From positions 1,178,001-1,242,000 of the forward strand of contig NZ_CP064338.1 of the NCBI RefSeq assembly GCF_015476235.1: 64,000 nt of DNA, in the 5' to 3' direction. Each line of letters begins with the position of its first letter. Positions within the stretch are counted from its first letter, which is position 1. Below, in pieces: positions 44,109 through 52,207 of this stretch. The notes under the pieces were generated by a model. The model worked only from the letters and a program-made list of their open reading frames with translations. It was not told where the DNA came from and did no database searches. The position numbers were made by a program, and so were the translations under genes. The stretch comes from Caldimonas thermodepolymerans. Lineage in GTDB: Bacteria; Pseudomonadota; Gammaproteobacteria; Burkholderiales; Burkholderiaceae_C.

Positions 44109-45545
44109 ATGAACGCACCGGTCATCCGGCTCGAGCACCGGCAACACCAGACCTTGACGCCCAGACTGCAACAGGCCGTGCGCCTGCTGCAGCTGTCGTC
44201 GCTCGACTTTGCGCAGGAAGTGCAGCAGGCCGTCGGCAGCAATCCCTTCCTCGAGGAGGACCCCGAGGCCCATACCGCCGCGGCGGTGGTGGCGGACAAC
44301 ACGCCGGCCGATGCGACGCCGACCTGGAACGAGGTGACGCCGGTGTCGGCCCCGGCGGCGGACACCCCCTGGGACCGCGAAAGCTGGGGCTCCCCGGGTA
44401 GCGGCTCGGGCCGTGGCAGCAGCGGCGACGGCGACCTGGACCTGGTCGAGATGGTCGCGGCCGACGTCTCGCTGCGCCAGCACCTGCACGGCCAGATCAA
44501 CGTGCTGCCGCTGTCGCCGCGCGACCGGCAGCTGGCGGCCACGATCATCGAGGCGCTGGACGACGACGGCTACCTGCGCCTGGGGCTGGACGAGTTGGTC
44601 GGGCTGTGCGAGTGCGCGCCGCCGCCGGAGGAGAGCGAGCTGAACGTCGCGCTGCGCCTGGTGCAGTCGCTCGACCCGGCGGGCATCGCCGCGCGCGACG
44701 TGCGCGAGTGCCTGCTGCTGCAGCTGAAGGACATCGCCCCCGAGGCCGAGCGGGAACTGGCCTGCCGCATCGTGCGCGAGCACCTGGACCGGCTCGCGAT
44801 GCGCGACGTCAACGGACTGGCGCGCATGCTGGGGGTCGGCGCCGCGCAGGTGGAGGCGGTGTGCGAGCGCATCCGCCACCTCGACCCGCGCCCGGGTTGG
44901 CGCTTCGGGCCGTCGAACACGCAGTTCGTCACCCCTGACGTGATCGTGCGCAAGATCCGGGGCGTGTGGACAGCCACGCTGAACCCGGACGTGATCCCCA
45001 AGGTGCGGCTGAACCAGGTCTACGCCGAGCTGTTCCAGCGCCATCGCGACGCCGGCCATGCGGAGCTGGCGGCGCACCTGCAGGAGGCGCGCTGGACCGT
45101 GCGCAACGTCGAGCAGCGCTTCGCGACCATCCTGAACGTCGCGCAGGCCATCGTGAAGCGGCAGCGGCATTTCCTCGAGTACGGCGCGCTGGCGATGAAG
45201 CCGCTGGGCCTGCGCGAGATTGCGGAGGAGCTGGGCCTGCACGAATCGACGGTCTCGCGCGTGACCAACAACAAGTACATGGCCACGCCGCTCGGCGTGT
45301 TCGAGCTGAAGTACTTCTTCTCGCGCGCCTTGCCGACCGTCAGCGGCGGCTCCTGCTCGGCCACCGCGATCCGGGGCGTGATCAAGGACATGATCGAGGC
45401 GGAGAACCCCAACGACCCGCTCTCCGATGCGCAGATCGCGCGGCAGCTTGCGCGCCAGGGGCTGACCGTGGCGCGCCGCACGGTGACCAAGTACCGGCAG
45501 ATGATGAAGCTGCCGTCGGTCGAGAAGCGCCGCCGCCACAGCTGA
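44109..45545 (+). CDS. rpoN: RNA polymerase sigma-54 factor
   Basis: 478 residues. Region I has the Gln/Leu-rich activator-responsive segment RLQQAVRLLQLSSLDFAQEVQQAV. Region II is an acidic/Gly-Ser linker (about 55-110). The core-binding domain follows. The DNA-binding part has LGLHESTVSRVTNNKYM (helix-turn-helix) and the RpoN box ARRTVTKYR at 455-463. It recognises -24/-12 promoters and needs NtrC-type activators. Unlike the usual locus, it is not next to lptAB, hpf or ptsN, so it may be a second copy. A sigma-54-type promoter lies upstream, suggesting autoregulation. Confidence 0.95.
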   Translation: MNAPVIRLEHRQHQTLTPRLQQAVRLLQLSSLDFAQEVQQAVGSNPFLEEDPEAHTAAAVVADNTPADATPTWNEVTPVSAPAADTPWDRESWGSPGSGSGRGSSGDGDLDLVEMVAADVSLRQHLHGQINVLPLSPRDRQLAATIIEALDDDGYLRLGLDELVGLCECAPPPEESELNVALRLVQSLDPAGIAARDVRECLLLQLKDIAPEAERELACRIVREHLDRLAMRDVNGLARMLGVGAAQVEAVCERIRHLDPRPGWRFGPSNTQFVTPDVIVRKIRGVWTATLNPDVIPKVRLNQVYAELFQRHRDAGHAELAAHLQEARWTVRNVEQRFATILNVAQAIVKRQRHFLEYGALAMKPLGLREIAEELGLHESTVSRVTNNKYMATPLGVFELKYFFSRALPTVSGGSCSATAIRGVIKDMIEAENPNDPLSDAQIARQLARQGLTVARRTVTKYRQMMKLPSVEKRRRHS

Positions 45546-45582
45546 AGCCCGCGCAACGCCGCGCGCGCGGCGCTCCCCGGGG

Positions 45583-46470
45583 CTACTTGCCCCGCGGTGC
45601 CGTGCCCGCCGGGGCGGCGCCGTGGCCGGTGTCCGCGTCGCTGCCGGCCTGGCCCGTGCCCGAGGTGCCGGTGCCCGTGCCGACGCTGCTGTCGCTGCCC
45701 GACGAGGCCGCAGCCGTGCCCGCGGGCTGCTGCTGGCGCGCGCGGCGCCACTGGTCGAACTCCTCGGAGAACTTGCGGTAGCGCTCCTGGCGCCACTGGT
45801 GGTAGTCCTCGTCGAGCGCGCGCATCTGCTCGGTGCGCCATTGGTGGTAGTCGGGGTCGAGGTGGCGCTGGCCTTCGTAGGTGTAGCCCTGGTAGTCGCC
45901 CGAGCCACCGTAGTTCTGGCCGTAGGTGCCGCGCGAGCGCTCGTCATACGACTGCCCGCCGTAGCCGCCGCTGCCGCGGCCGGCCCGGCCGCGGCCCTCG
46001 TCCCAGCCGCCGCCGTAGCGGGTCTCGTGCGGGCCGCCCCAGGGGCCGCGTCCGCGCGGGCCCGGGTCACCCTGGTAGCCGCCGTACTGCTCGCCCCGGT
46101 AGAACGGGTCGCGCCGCGGGGCGCTGCGTTCGTCCGCGTCCGGGTCGCGGCTGTCGTACGACCCGCGCGGGTCGCCGTCCCAGCCTTCGCCACAGGCGCC
46201 CGGGGGGCGGGCGACCGGGCCGCCGGCGCCGGGGCTGCCGCGCCAGCCGCCGGTGTAGTAGTCGCCCATCGAGCCGCGGCTGGCTTCGATGTCGCGTTCC
46301 GAACCGTAGTCGTCACGGTCCGGCCCGCCGCGCGGCCAGGAGTCGTCCGGCGCGCTGCCGTAGGGGCCGGGCGTGCGTTCCTGCCAACGGTCGCGGGCCT
46401 GGGGCTGGCGGCTGCGCCGGGCCTCGTCGTCCTCGGGGCGCGGGCGTGGCCCTTCGTGTCGGTGTGGCAT
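45583..46470 (-). CDS. Low-complexity Gly/Arg/Tyr/Asp-rich protein with DYHQWR repeats
   Basis: 295 residues, predicted mostly disordered. Residues about 1-200 are rich in Gly, Arg, Asp, Tyr and Pro, with many YGG and RG pairs. A short charged aromatic part follows, with DPDYHQWRTEQ, DEDYHQWRQER and EEFDQWRRAR, repeats roughly 14-19 residues apart. The tail is Gly/Ser/Thr-rich. AAAGGA precedes the ATG at 46470. Similar WR-repeat ends occur in stress-related proteins of Burkholderiales. No enzyme motif is present. Convergent with rpoN, 37 bp apart. Confidence 0.72.
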   Translation of the reverse strand: MPHRHEGPRPRPEDDEARRSRQPQARDRWQERTPGPYGSAPDDSWPRGGPDRDDYGSERDIEASRGSMGDYYTGGWRGSPGAGGPVARPPGACGEGWDGDPRGSYDSRDPDADERSAPRRDPFYRGEQYGGYQGDPGPRGRGPWGGPHETRYGGGWDEGRGRAGRGSGGYGGQSYDERSRGTYGQNYGGSGDYQGYTYEGQRHLDPDYHQWRTEQMRALDEDYHQWRQERYRKFSEEFDQWRRARQQQPAGTAAASSGSDSSVGTGTGTSGTGQAGSDADTGHGAAPAGTAPRGK

Positions 46471-46690
46471 CTGGCTGTCCTTTCCTCGGGGTGCGGCCGG
46501 GCCGCACCCGCATCGTCGTTGCGCATGGCGGTGCAGCCGCTGGCCGCGCCGTCGCCGGCCCGTTGCCGGGCCTCCCCGTTCCCGCCAGCAACGCCTGTAC
46601 CCGTCGGCAGGGGAACACCGCTGCCGGGCCCAGGGTGCGTGCGTGCACAATGCAGGATCCTCAAGGCATCCAACCACAGCTGAGCATTTC

Positions 46691-47353
46691 ATGGACACGA
46701 TGTACGCGGCCGTCGCGGTACTGGGCGGCTATCTGATCGGCTCCCTGTCGTTTGCGGTGATCATCAGCCGCCTCATGGGCCTGAGCGATCCCCGCACCTA
46801 CGGCTCCGGCAACCCCGGGGCGACCAACGTGCTGCGCTCGGGCAACAGGAAGGCCGCGGCGCTGACCCTGGTGTTCGATGCGCTCAAGGGCTATGTCCCG
46901 GTGGTGCTGGTGCTGCTGTACGGCGAGCGCTTCGGGCTCGGCGAGGGCGCGGCGGCAGTGGTGGGCCTGGCGGCCTTCATCGGCCACCTGTTCCCGGTGT
47001 TCTTCCGCTTCCAGGGCGGCAAGGGCGTGGCCACCGCGGCCGGCGTGCTGCTCGGCATCAACCCCTGGCTGGGGCTGGCGACGCTGCTGACCTGGCTGAT
47101 CATCGCGGTGTTCTTCCGCTACTCGTCGCTGGCCTCGATCATCGCCGCGGTGTTCGCGCCGTTCTACCAGCTGCTGATCTGGGGGGCCGGCCCGGTGCTG
47201 GGCGCGATCCTGTTCATGAGCCTGTTGCTGATCTGGCGTCACGCGCCCAACATCCGCAAGCTGATCGCCGGACAGGAGAGCAAGATCGGGCAGCGCGCCG
47301 CGCCGCCGGCCGGCGCCGCGGCCCGTCCCTCCACCCGCACGAAAGGACATTGA
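46691..47353 (+). CDS. plsY: Glycerol-3-phosphate acyltransferase PlsY
   Basis: Adds an acyl group from acyl-phosphate to glycerol-3-phosphate, first step of phospholipid synthesis; inner membrane, 220 residues. Conserved motifs: GYLIGSLSFAVIISR, YGSGNPGATNVLRSGNRKAA, and GHLFPVFFRFQGGKGVATAAG. The C-terminus is a basic Ala/Pro tail. RidA follows 2 bp later. Confidence 0.94.
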   Translation: MDTMYAAVAVLGGYLIGSLSFAVIISRLMGLSDPRTYGSGNPGATNVLRSGNRKAAALTLVFDALKGYVPVVLVLLYGERFGLGEGAAAVVGLAAFIGHLFPVFFRFQGGKGVATAAGVLLGINPWLGLATLLTWLIIAVFFRYSSLASIIAAVFAPFYQLLIWGAGPVLGAILFMSLLLIWRHAPNIRKLIAGQESKIGQRAAPPAGAAARPSTRTKGH

Positions 47354-47355
47354 CC

Positions 47356-47703
47356 ATGGTGCAGCGCTTCCACGTCGGCCGGCGCCTCTCGGAAATGGCG
47401 GTGCACAACGGCACCGTCTACCTGGCCGGGCAGGTGCCCGAGGACCTCGGCAAGGACATCCGCGGCCAGACCGCCGAGGTGCTCGGCATGATCGACCGCC
47501 TGCTGGCCGAGGCCGGCACCGACAAGACGCGCATCCTGATGGCGCAGATCTTCCTCGCCGACATGGCCGACTTCGACGGCATGAACGAGGTCTGGGACGC
47601 CTGGGTGCCGCCGGGCAACGCGCCGCCGCGCGCCACGGTGCAGGCCCGCCTGGCCAACCCGGGCTACCGCATCGAGGTGGTGGTGACGGCCGCCGTTGGA
47701 TGA
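47356..47703 (+). CDS. RidA/YjgF-family protein
   Basis: 115 residues; the family hydrolyses reactive enamine/imine intermediates from PLP enzymes. The pattern NGTVYLAGQVPEDLGKDIRGQTAEVLGMIDRLLAEAGTDKTRILMAQIFLADM fits, as does the late PPRATVQARLANPGYRIEVVVTA. The catalytic-type Arg of RidA (in the R-x-x-V motif) is present as PRATVQ. AAAGGA precedes the ATG at 47356. It overlaps the glutaredoxin gene by ATGA. Confidence 0.88.
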   Translation: MVQRFHVGRRLSEMAVHNGTVYLAGQVPEDLGKDIRGQTAEVLGMIDRLLAEAGTDKTRILMAQIFLADMADFDGMNEVWDAWVPPGNAPPRATVQARLANPGYRIEVVVTAAVG

Positions 47704-48053
47704 ACGCGCGAGCGCGCCGGCTGGCCGGCCTGCTGGTGCTGGGCGTGGCGGTGCTGGGGCTGTCGCAGCTGGCCGCCCGCTGGCAGGCCGGGCGCCTCGG
47801 CGCGCAGGCGGCGCGGGCGCAGCCGGGCGACATCGTGATGTACACCACCACCGACTGCCCGTACTGCGCCCAGGCGCGCGCGTGGTTCGGCAGGCACGGC
47901 GTGCCCTACGCCGAGTGCAACACCACCGTCGACGCGGCGTGCCGGGCGGTCTTCCAGGCGCTGGCCTCGCCCGGCGTGCCGACGCTGGTGGTCCGGGGCG
48001 AGCGCCAGGTGGGCTTCCAGCCCGAGCGCGTGGTGCAGGCGCTGCAGCGCTGA
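47700..48053 (+). CDS. Membrane-anchored glutaredoxin-like protein
   Basis: 117 residues. An N-terminal hydrophobic segment (about 8-23) acts as signal or anchor. A glutaredoxin fold follows with the redox motif CPYC (C53, C56) and cis-proline GVPTLVV. Probable thiol-disulfide exchange at the periplasmic face, although glutaredoxins there lack glutathione reductase support. Start in the ATGA overlap with RidA. Confidence 0.85.
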   Translation: MNARARRLAGLLVLGVAVLGLSQLAARWQAGRLGAQAARAQPGDIVMYTTTDCPYCAQARAWFGRHGVPYAECNTTVDAACRAVFQALASPGVPTLVVRGERQVGFQPERVVQALQR

Positions 48054-48065
48054 GCCGGCGCCGTC

Positions 48066-48692
48066 TCAGGCCAGGCCCAGCCGCTTGAGCGGGCCGCGGC
48101 CGGAGCGCACCAGCACCGGCTCGGGGCCGCTGAGGTCGATCACCGTGGTCGGCTCCATCGCGCAGGCCCCGGCGTCGATCACCAGCTGGATCAGCTTCTC
48201 GTAGCGCTCGCGGATCTCCTGCGGATCGTTGAGCGGGTCGGCCTCGCCGGCCGGGATCAGCGTCGTGGCCAGCAGCGGCTCGCCGAAGATCTCCAGCAGC
48301 CCCTGCGTGACGCCGTGTTCCGGCACGCGCAGGCCGATCGTGCGGCGCGACGGGTGCGACAGGCGCCGCGGCACTTCCTTGGTCGCCTCGAGCAGGAAGG
48401 TGTAGGGCCCGGGCGTGCCCAGCTTGAGCAAGCGGTACTGGCGGTTGTCGACGATCGCGTAGGTCGCCAGCTCCGACAGGTCGCGGCACAGCAGCGTCAG
48501 GTGGTGGCGCTCGTCGACCGCGCGCAGGCGGCGCAGCTGCTCGGCGGCGGCCTTGTCCTCGAGCCGGCAGACGAAGGCGTAGCTCGAGTCGGTGGGGATC
48601 GCGGCGACGCCGCCGGCCTGCAGGATCTGGGCGGCCTGCTTGAGCAGCCGGGGCTGCGGGTTGTCGGGGTGGACTTCGAAGTACTGGGCCAT
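48066..48692 (-). CDS. yciO: YciO/Sua5-family protein (threonylcarbamoyl-AMP synthase-like)
   Basis: 208 residues, one YrdC-like domain: GGVAAIPTDSSYAFVCRLEDKAAAEQL, then RHHLTLLCRDLSELATYA, and late LLATTLIPAG. The short length and the linkage to a YciV/TrpH-type phosphoesterase, as in Escherichia coli yciV-yciO, favour YciO over TsaC. YciO is related to but much less active than the t6A enzyme. The two genes run on the same strand 89 bp apart. Confidence 0.88.
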   Translation of the reverse strand: MAQYFEVHPDNPQPRLLKQAAQILQAGGVAAIPTDSSYAFVCRLEDKAAAEQLRRLRAVDERHHLTLLCRDLSELATYAIVDNRQYRLLKLGTPGPYTFLLEATKEVPRRLSHPSRRTIGLRVPEHGVTQGLLEIFGEPLLATTLIPAGEADPLNDPQEIRERYEKLIQLVIDAGACAMEPTTVIDLSGPEPVLVRSGRGPLKRLGLA

Positions 48693-48781
48693 GGTGCGAT
48701 TGTGCGTGCGATGCGCCGGCGTGCGCAGCGGCCGCGCGATCGCCTTCGCTGGCGACAGGGGCGTGTGCCCCGGCAGGCGCG

Positions 48782-49642
48782 TCACGCCGGGCGGTGGATG
48801 CGGTCTTCCAGCGCCGCCCAGACGGGCGAGAGGTGCCCGGCCAGCGGCGGCAGGGCGCCCAGGTCGGTGTGGCTTTCGCAGGGGGAGTGGAAGTCCGAGC
48901 CGCGCGAGGCCAGCAGGCCGAATTCGCGCGCCGCGTCGGCGTACTTGACGTAGTCCTGGCTGCTGTGGCTGCCGGTGACCACCTCGACCCCACGGCCGCC
49001 GTGCTCCTTGAACTCGGAGAACAGCGCGTATTCCTCGTTGGCGGTGAACTTGTAGCGTCCCGGGTGCGCGATCACCGCGATGCCGCCGGCGCCGGTGATC
49101 CAGCGCACCGCGTCGCCCAGCGTCGCCCAGCGGTGGGGCACGTAGCCGGGACGGCCTTCGGTGAGGTAGTTGCGGAACACCTCCTGGGTGTCGCGGCACA
49201 CGCCGATCTCGACCAGGTAGCGCGCGAAATGGGTGCGCGAGATCAGGTCCGGGTTGCCGACGTACTTCAGCGCGCCTTCGTAGGCACCCGGGATGCCCGC
49301 GCGTGCCAGGTCGTCGGCCATCTCGCGCGCGCGCAGCTCGCGCCCGCCGCGGGTGCGGCGCAGGCCCTCGACCAGCGTGGCGTCCTCCGGATCGAAGCCC
49401 AGACCGACGATGTGCACCGTCTCGCCCGCGAAGGTGACGGAGATCTCGGTGCCGGTCAGGTAGGGCAGGCCCAGCGCGAGCGCCGCCTCGCGAGCCCGTT
49501 GCTGGCCACCGACCTCGTCGTGGTCGGTCAGCGCCCACAGCTGCACGCCGTTGGCCTTGGCGCGCGCGGCCAGTGCCTCGGGCGACAGCGTGCCGTCCGA
49601 GACGCTCGAATGGCAGTGCAGGTCGGCGTTGAGGTGGTTCAC
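48782..49642 (-). CDS. PHP-domain phosphoesterase (YciV/TrpH-type)
   Basis: 286 residues. Metal-binding PHP motifs: NADLHCHSSVSDG, ALTDHDEVGG, GTEIS, IAVIAHPGRY, and ASRGSDFHSPCE. Characterised relatives hydrolyse 3',5'-nucleoside bisphosphates or act as a 5'-3' exonuclease on short RNA. GTG at 49642 begins VNHLNADLHCHS; no ATG lies near. Upstream of yciO on the same strand. Confidence 0.88.
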   Translation of the reverse strand: MNHLNADLHCHSSVSDGTLSPEALAARAKANGVQLWALTDHDEVGGQQRAREAALALGLPYLTGTEISVTFAGETVHIVGLGFDPEDATLVEGLRRTRGGRELRAREMADDLARAGIPGAYEGALKYVGNPDLISRTHFARYLVEIGVCRDTQEVFRNYLTEGRPGYVPHRWATLGDAVRWITGAGGIAVIAHPGRYKFTANEEYALFSEFKEHGGRGVEVVTGSHSSQDYVKYADAAREFGLLASRGSDFHSPCESHTDLGALPPLAGHLSPVWAALEDRIHRPA

Positions 49643-49734
49643 GCGACCATTGTAGGGGGACGCCCCGGACCCGCACGGCGCCAGGGCCAAGCCGGCCGGC
49701 GAGGCCGTGCAGGCGTCACGTGCAAAGTGCGCGG

Positions 49735-50838
49735 TCAGCGTTCCAGGCGCAGCACCTTGCCGTCCACGTTGTCGGTGAGGATGTACAGCCAGCCGTCCGG
49801 GCCCTGCACGACGTGGCGGATGCGCTCGTTGAGCGTGGTCAGCAAGCGCTCTTGGCGTACGACGCGCCGGCCGTCCAGCTCCAGGCGCACCAGCACCTCG
49901 GCGCGCAGCGCGCCGATGAACAGGCTGCCGCGCCAGCCGGGGTAGCGCTCGCTGGTCAGGAAGGTCATGCCGCTCGGCGCGATCGACGGCACCCAGTAGG
50001 TGAGCGGCTGCTCCATGCCCTCCTTGGCGGTGCCTTCGCCGATCCTGAAGCCGGTGCCGTACTCGCGGCCGTAGGTGATGACCGGCCAGCCGTAGTTCCG
50101 GCCCGCCTCGACGACGTTGAGCTCGTCGCCGCCTTGCGGGCCGTGCTCGTGCGCCCACAGCTCGCCGGTCTCGGGATGCAGTGCCGCACCCTGCACGTTG
50201 CGGTGGCCGTAGCTCCAGATCTCGGGGCGCACGCCCGGGCGGCCGACGAAGGGGTTGTCCGGCGGCACGCTGCCGTCCGGCGCGATGCGCACGATCTTGC
50301 CGATGTGGTTGGACAGGTCCTGCGCATCGTCGCGGCGGCTGAAGCGGTCGCCCAGCGTGACGAACAGGCGCCCGCCGCGGTCGAACACCAGGCGCGAGCC
50401 GAAGTGGGCGCTGCTGCCGTGCTTGGGCTGCTGGCGGAAGATCACGGCCACGTCGGTCAGGCGATGGCCCTGCAGGCGGCCGCGCGCCACCGCGGTGCCG
50501 TTGCCGCCGTCGCCGGCCTCGGCATAGCTGAGGTAGACCCAGCCGTTGTCGGCGAACTGCGGATCCAGTGCGACGTCCAGCAGCCCGCCCTGGCCGCGCG
50601 CGTCCACCGCGGGCACGCCCTGCACGGCGGGCCCGACCGTGCCCTGCGGCGTGACGATGCGCAGCCGCCCGGGCCGTTCGGTGACCAGCATGCGGCCGTC
50701 GGGCAGGAAAGCCAGGCCCCAGGGGTGCTGCAGGCCCTTGGCGACGGTCACCGGGCGCAGCGACGCGGACTGCGCACGGGCGGCCAGCGGCAGGGTCAGC
50801 AGCAAGGCGGACATCTGGCGGCGGGTGAGCTGGGTCAT
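49735..50838 (-). CDS. PQQ-dependent aldose sugar dehydrogenase (copy 1)
   Basis: 367 residues, periplasmic six-bladed propeller. Signal [22 protein letters not shown] with RR suggests Tat export. Family motifs: [62 protein letters not shown], and [16 protein letters not shown] precedes the ATG at 50838. It oxidises aldoses with PQQ. No pqq synthesis genes are in the window. It lies 54 bp after its paralogue on the same strand. Confidence 0.9.
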   Translation of the reverse strand: MTQLTRRQMSALLLTLPLAARAQSASLRPVTVAKGLQHPWGLAFLPDGRMLVTERPGRLRIVTPQGTVGPAVQGVPAVDARGQGGLLDVALDPQFADNGWVYLSYAEAGDGGNGTAVARGRLQGHRLTDVAVIFRQQPKHGSSAHFGSRLVFDRGGRLFVTLGDRFSRRDDAQDLSNHIGKIVRIAPDGSVPPDNPFVGRPGVRPEIWSYGHRNVQGAALHPETGELWAHEHGPQGGDELNVVEAGRNYGWPVITYGREYGTGFRIGEGTAKEGMEQPLTYWVPSIAPSGMTFLTSERYPGWRGSLFIGALRAEVLVRLELDGRRVVRQERLLTTLNERIRHVVQGPDGWLYILTDNVDGKVLRLER

Positions 50839-50892
50839 GTCGGGCTCCTCGTCGAGCGCCCCCAAGTCTAGGCCCGTCGGCTCCGGAACGGG

Positions 50893-52101
50893 TCAGGCCT
50901 CGAGCCGGTAGATGGTGGCCGGCGCGCCGTCGGTCAGCAGGTAGATGCGGCCGTCCGGTCCCTGGCGTGCGTCGCGCAGGCGCTGGCCGAGCGATGCGAA
51001 CAGCGGCTCGCGCTGCACCACGGTCGGCGCGGTGGCCGGCCCGCGCAGCACGATGCGCCACAGCGCCATGCCGGCGAGCGCGCCGACGAGCAGGTCGCCG
51101 CGCCAGCCGGGGTAGCGGTCGCCGTCATAGATGAAGCAGTTGCTCGGCGCGATGGACACCGGGGCCCACCAGGTCAGCGGCTGCTCCATGCCTTCCTTGG
51201 CCGTGCCTTCGCCGATCGGTGCGCAGGTGTCGTAGTCGCAGCCGTAGGTGATGACCGGCCAGCCGTAGTTGCGCCCGGCGCGGGTGATGTTGACCTCGTC
51301 GCCGCCGAAGGGGCCGTGCTCGCAGGTCCAGACCTCGCCCGACGTGGGGTGCAGGAAGATGCCCTGCGGGTTGCGGTGGCCGTAGCTCCAGATCTCGGGC
51401 CGCGCGCCCGGGGTCTGCACGAAGGGATTGTCTGGCGGCACGCTGCCGTCGCGGCGGATGCGCACCACCTTGCCGTGGTGGGTGGACAGGTCCTGCGCCT
51501 TGACGCGCTCGGCCTCCTCGCGCCGGTCGCCGAGCGTCAGGAACAGCATGCCGTCGGCGGACTGCGCCAGGCGTCCGCCAAGGTTCTCGCCGCTCTGCAC
51601 CTTGGGCGCCTGGCGGAAGATCTCCTCCACGTCGTCCAGCGTGCGCGCGTCGCCGTCCAGCCGGCCGCGCGCCACCGCCACGCCGTTGCGACCGGCGTCG
51701 GCACCGCTGCCGGCTTCGGTATAGCTCAGGTAGACGTAGCGGTTGGCGGCGAACTCGCGGTCGACCAGCACGTCCAGCAGGCCGCCGTGGTCGCGATGGT
51801 CGACCGCCGGCACGCCGGCGACACTCCACGGCTCGAGCTCGCCCCGCGGGGAGACCACGCGCAGCCGGCCGGGGCGCTCGGTGACGAGCAGCCGCCCGTC
51901 GGGCAGGAAGCCCAGCCCCCAGGGCAGTTCCAGTCCGCTGGCGACTCGCACCGGGCGGGGCGTGGCGGTGGCCGGTCCCGGCAACGCGCAGCCGGGCAGC
52001 ACGAGGGACGGGACGGCGGTCGAGGCACCGAGGGCGGCGAGGCGGCGCAGCGTGTCGCGGCGGGCGGGGCAGGGCGGGCGCGGGGGCTGGCGTTCGGGCA
52101 T
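50893..52101 (-). CDS. PQQ-dependent aldose sugar dehydrogenase (copy 2, lipoprotein)
   Basis: 402 residues. Same fold and motifs as the neighbour ([62 protein letters not shown]), so a tandem duplication. Differences: a lipobox LVLPGC in the signal, predicting membrane anchoring, and GCDYDTCAP, which adds a cysteine pair near the active face. The start is MPERQPP at 52101; the twin-arginine-like RRDTLRRL follows. Confidence 0.9.
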   Translation of the reverse strand: MPERQPPRPPCPARRDTLRRLAALGASTAVPSLVLPGCALPGPATATPRPVRVASGLELPWGLGFLPDGRLLVTERPGRLRVVSPRGELEPWSVAGVPAVDHRDHGGLLDVLVDREFAANRYVYLSYTEAGSGADAGRNGVAVARGRLDGDARTLDDVEEIFRQAPKVQSGENLGGRLAQSADGMLFLTLGDRREEAERVKAQDLSTHHGKVVRIRRDGSVPPDNPFVQTPGARPEIWSYGHRNPQGIFLHPTSGEVWTCEHGPFGGDEVNITRAGRNYGWPVITYGCDYDTCAPIGEGTAKEGMEQPLTWWAPVSIAPSNCFIYDGDRYPGWRGDLLVGALAGMALWRIVLRGPATAPTVVQREPLFASLGQRLRDARQGPDGRIYLLTDGAPATIYRLEA

Positions 52102-52207
52102 CGGGTACAGCAAGGCGTGGATGACGAGGGCCGAAGCCTAGCGGCATCCCGCGCGGCTTGCCCGCGCGGATGGCAACAGGATGAAAAGGCCCTCCGGCCG
52201 GGCCGCC

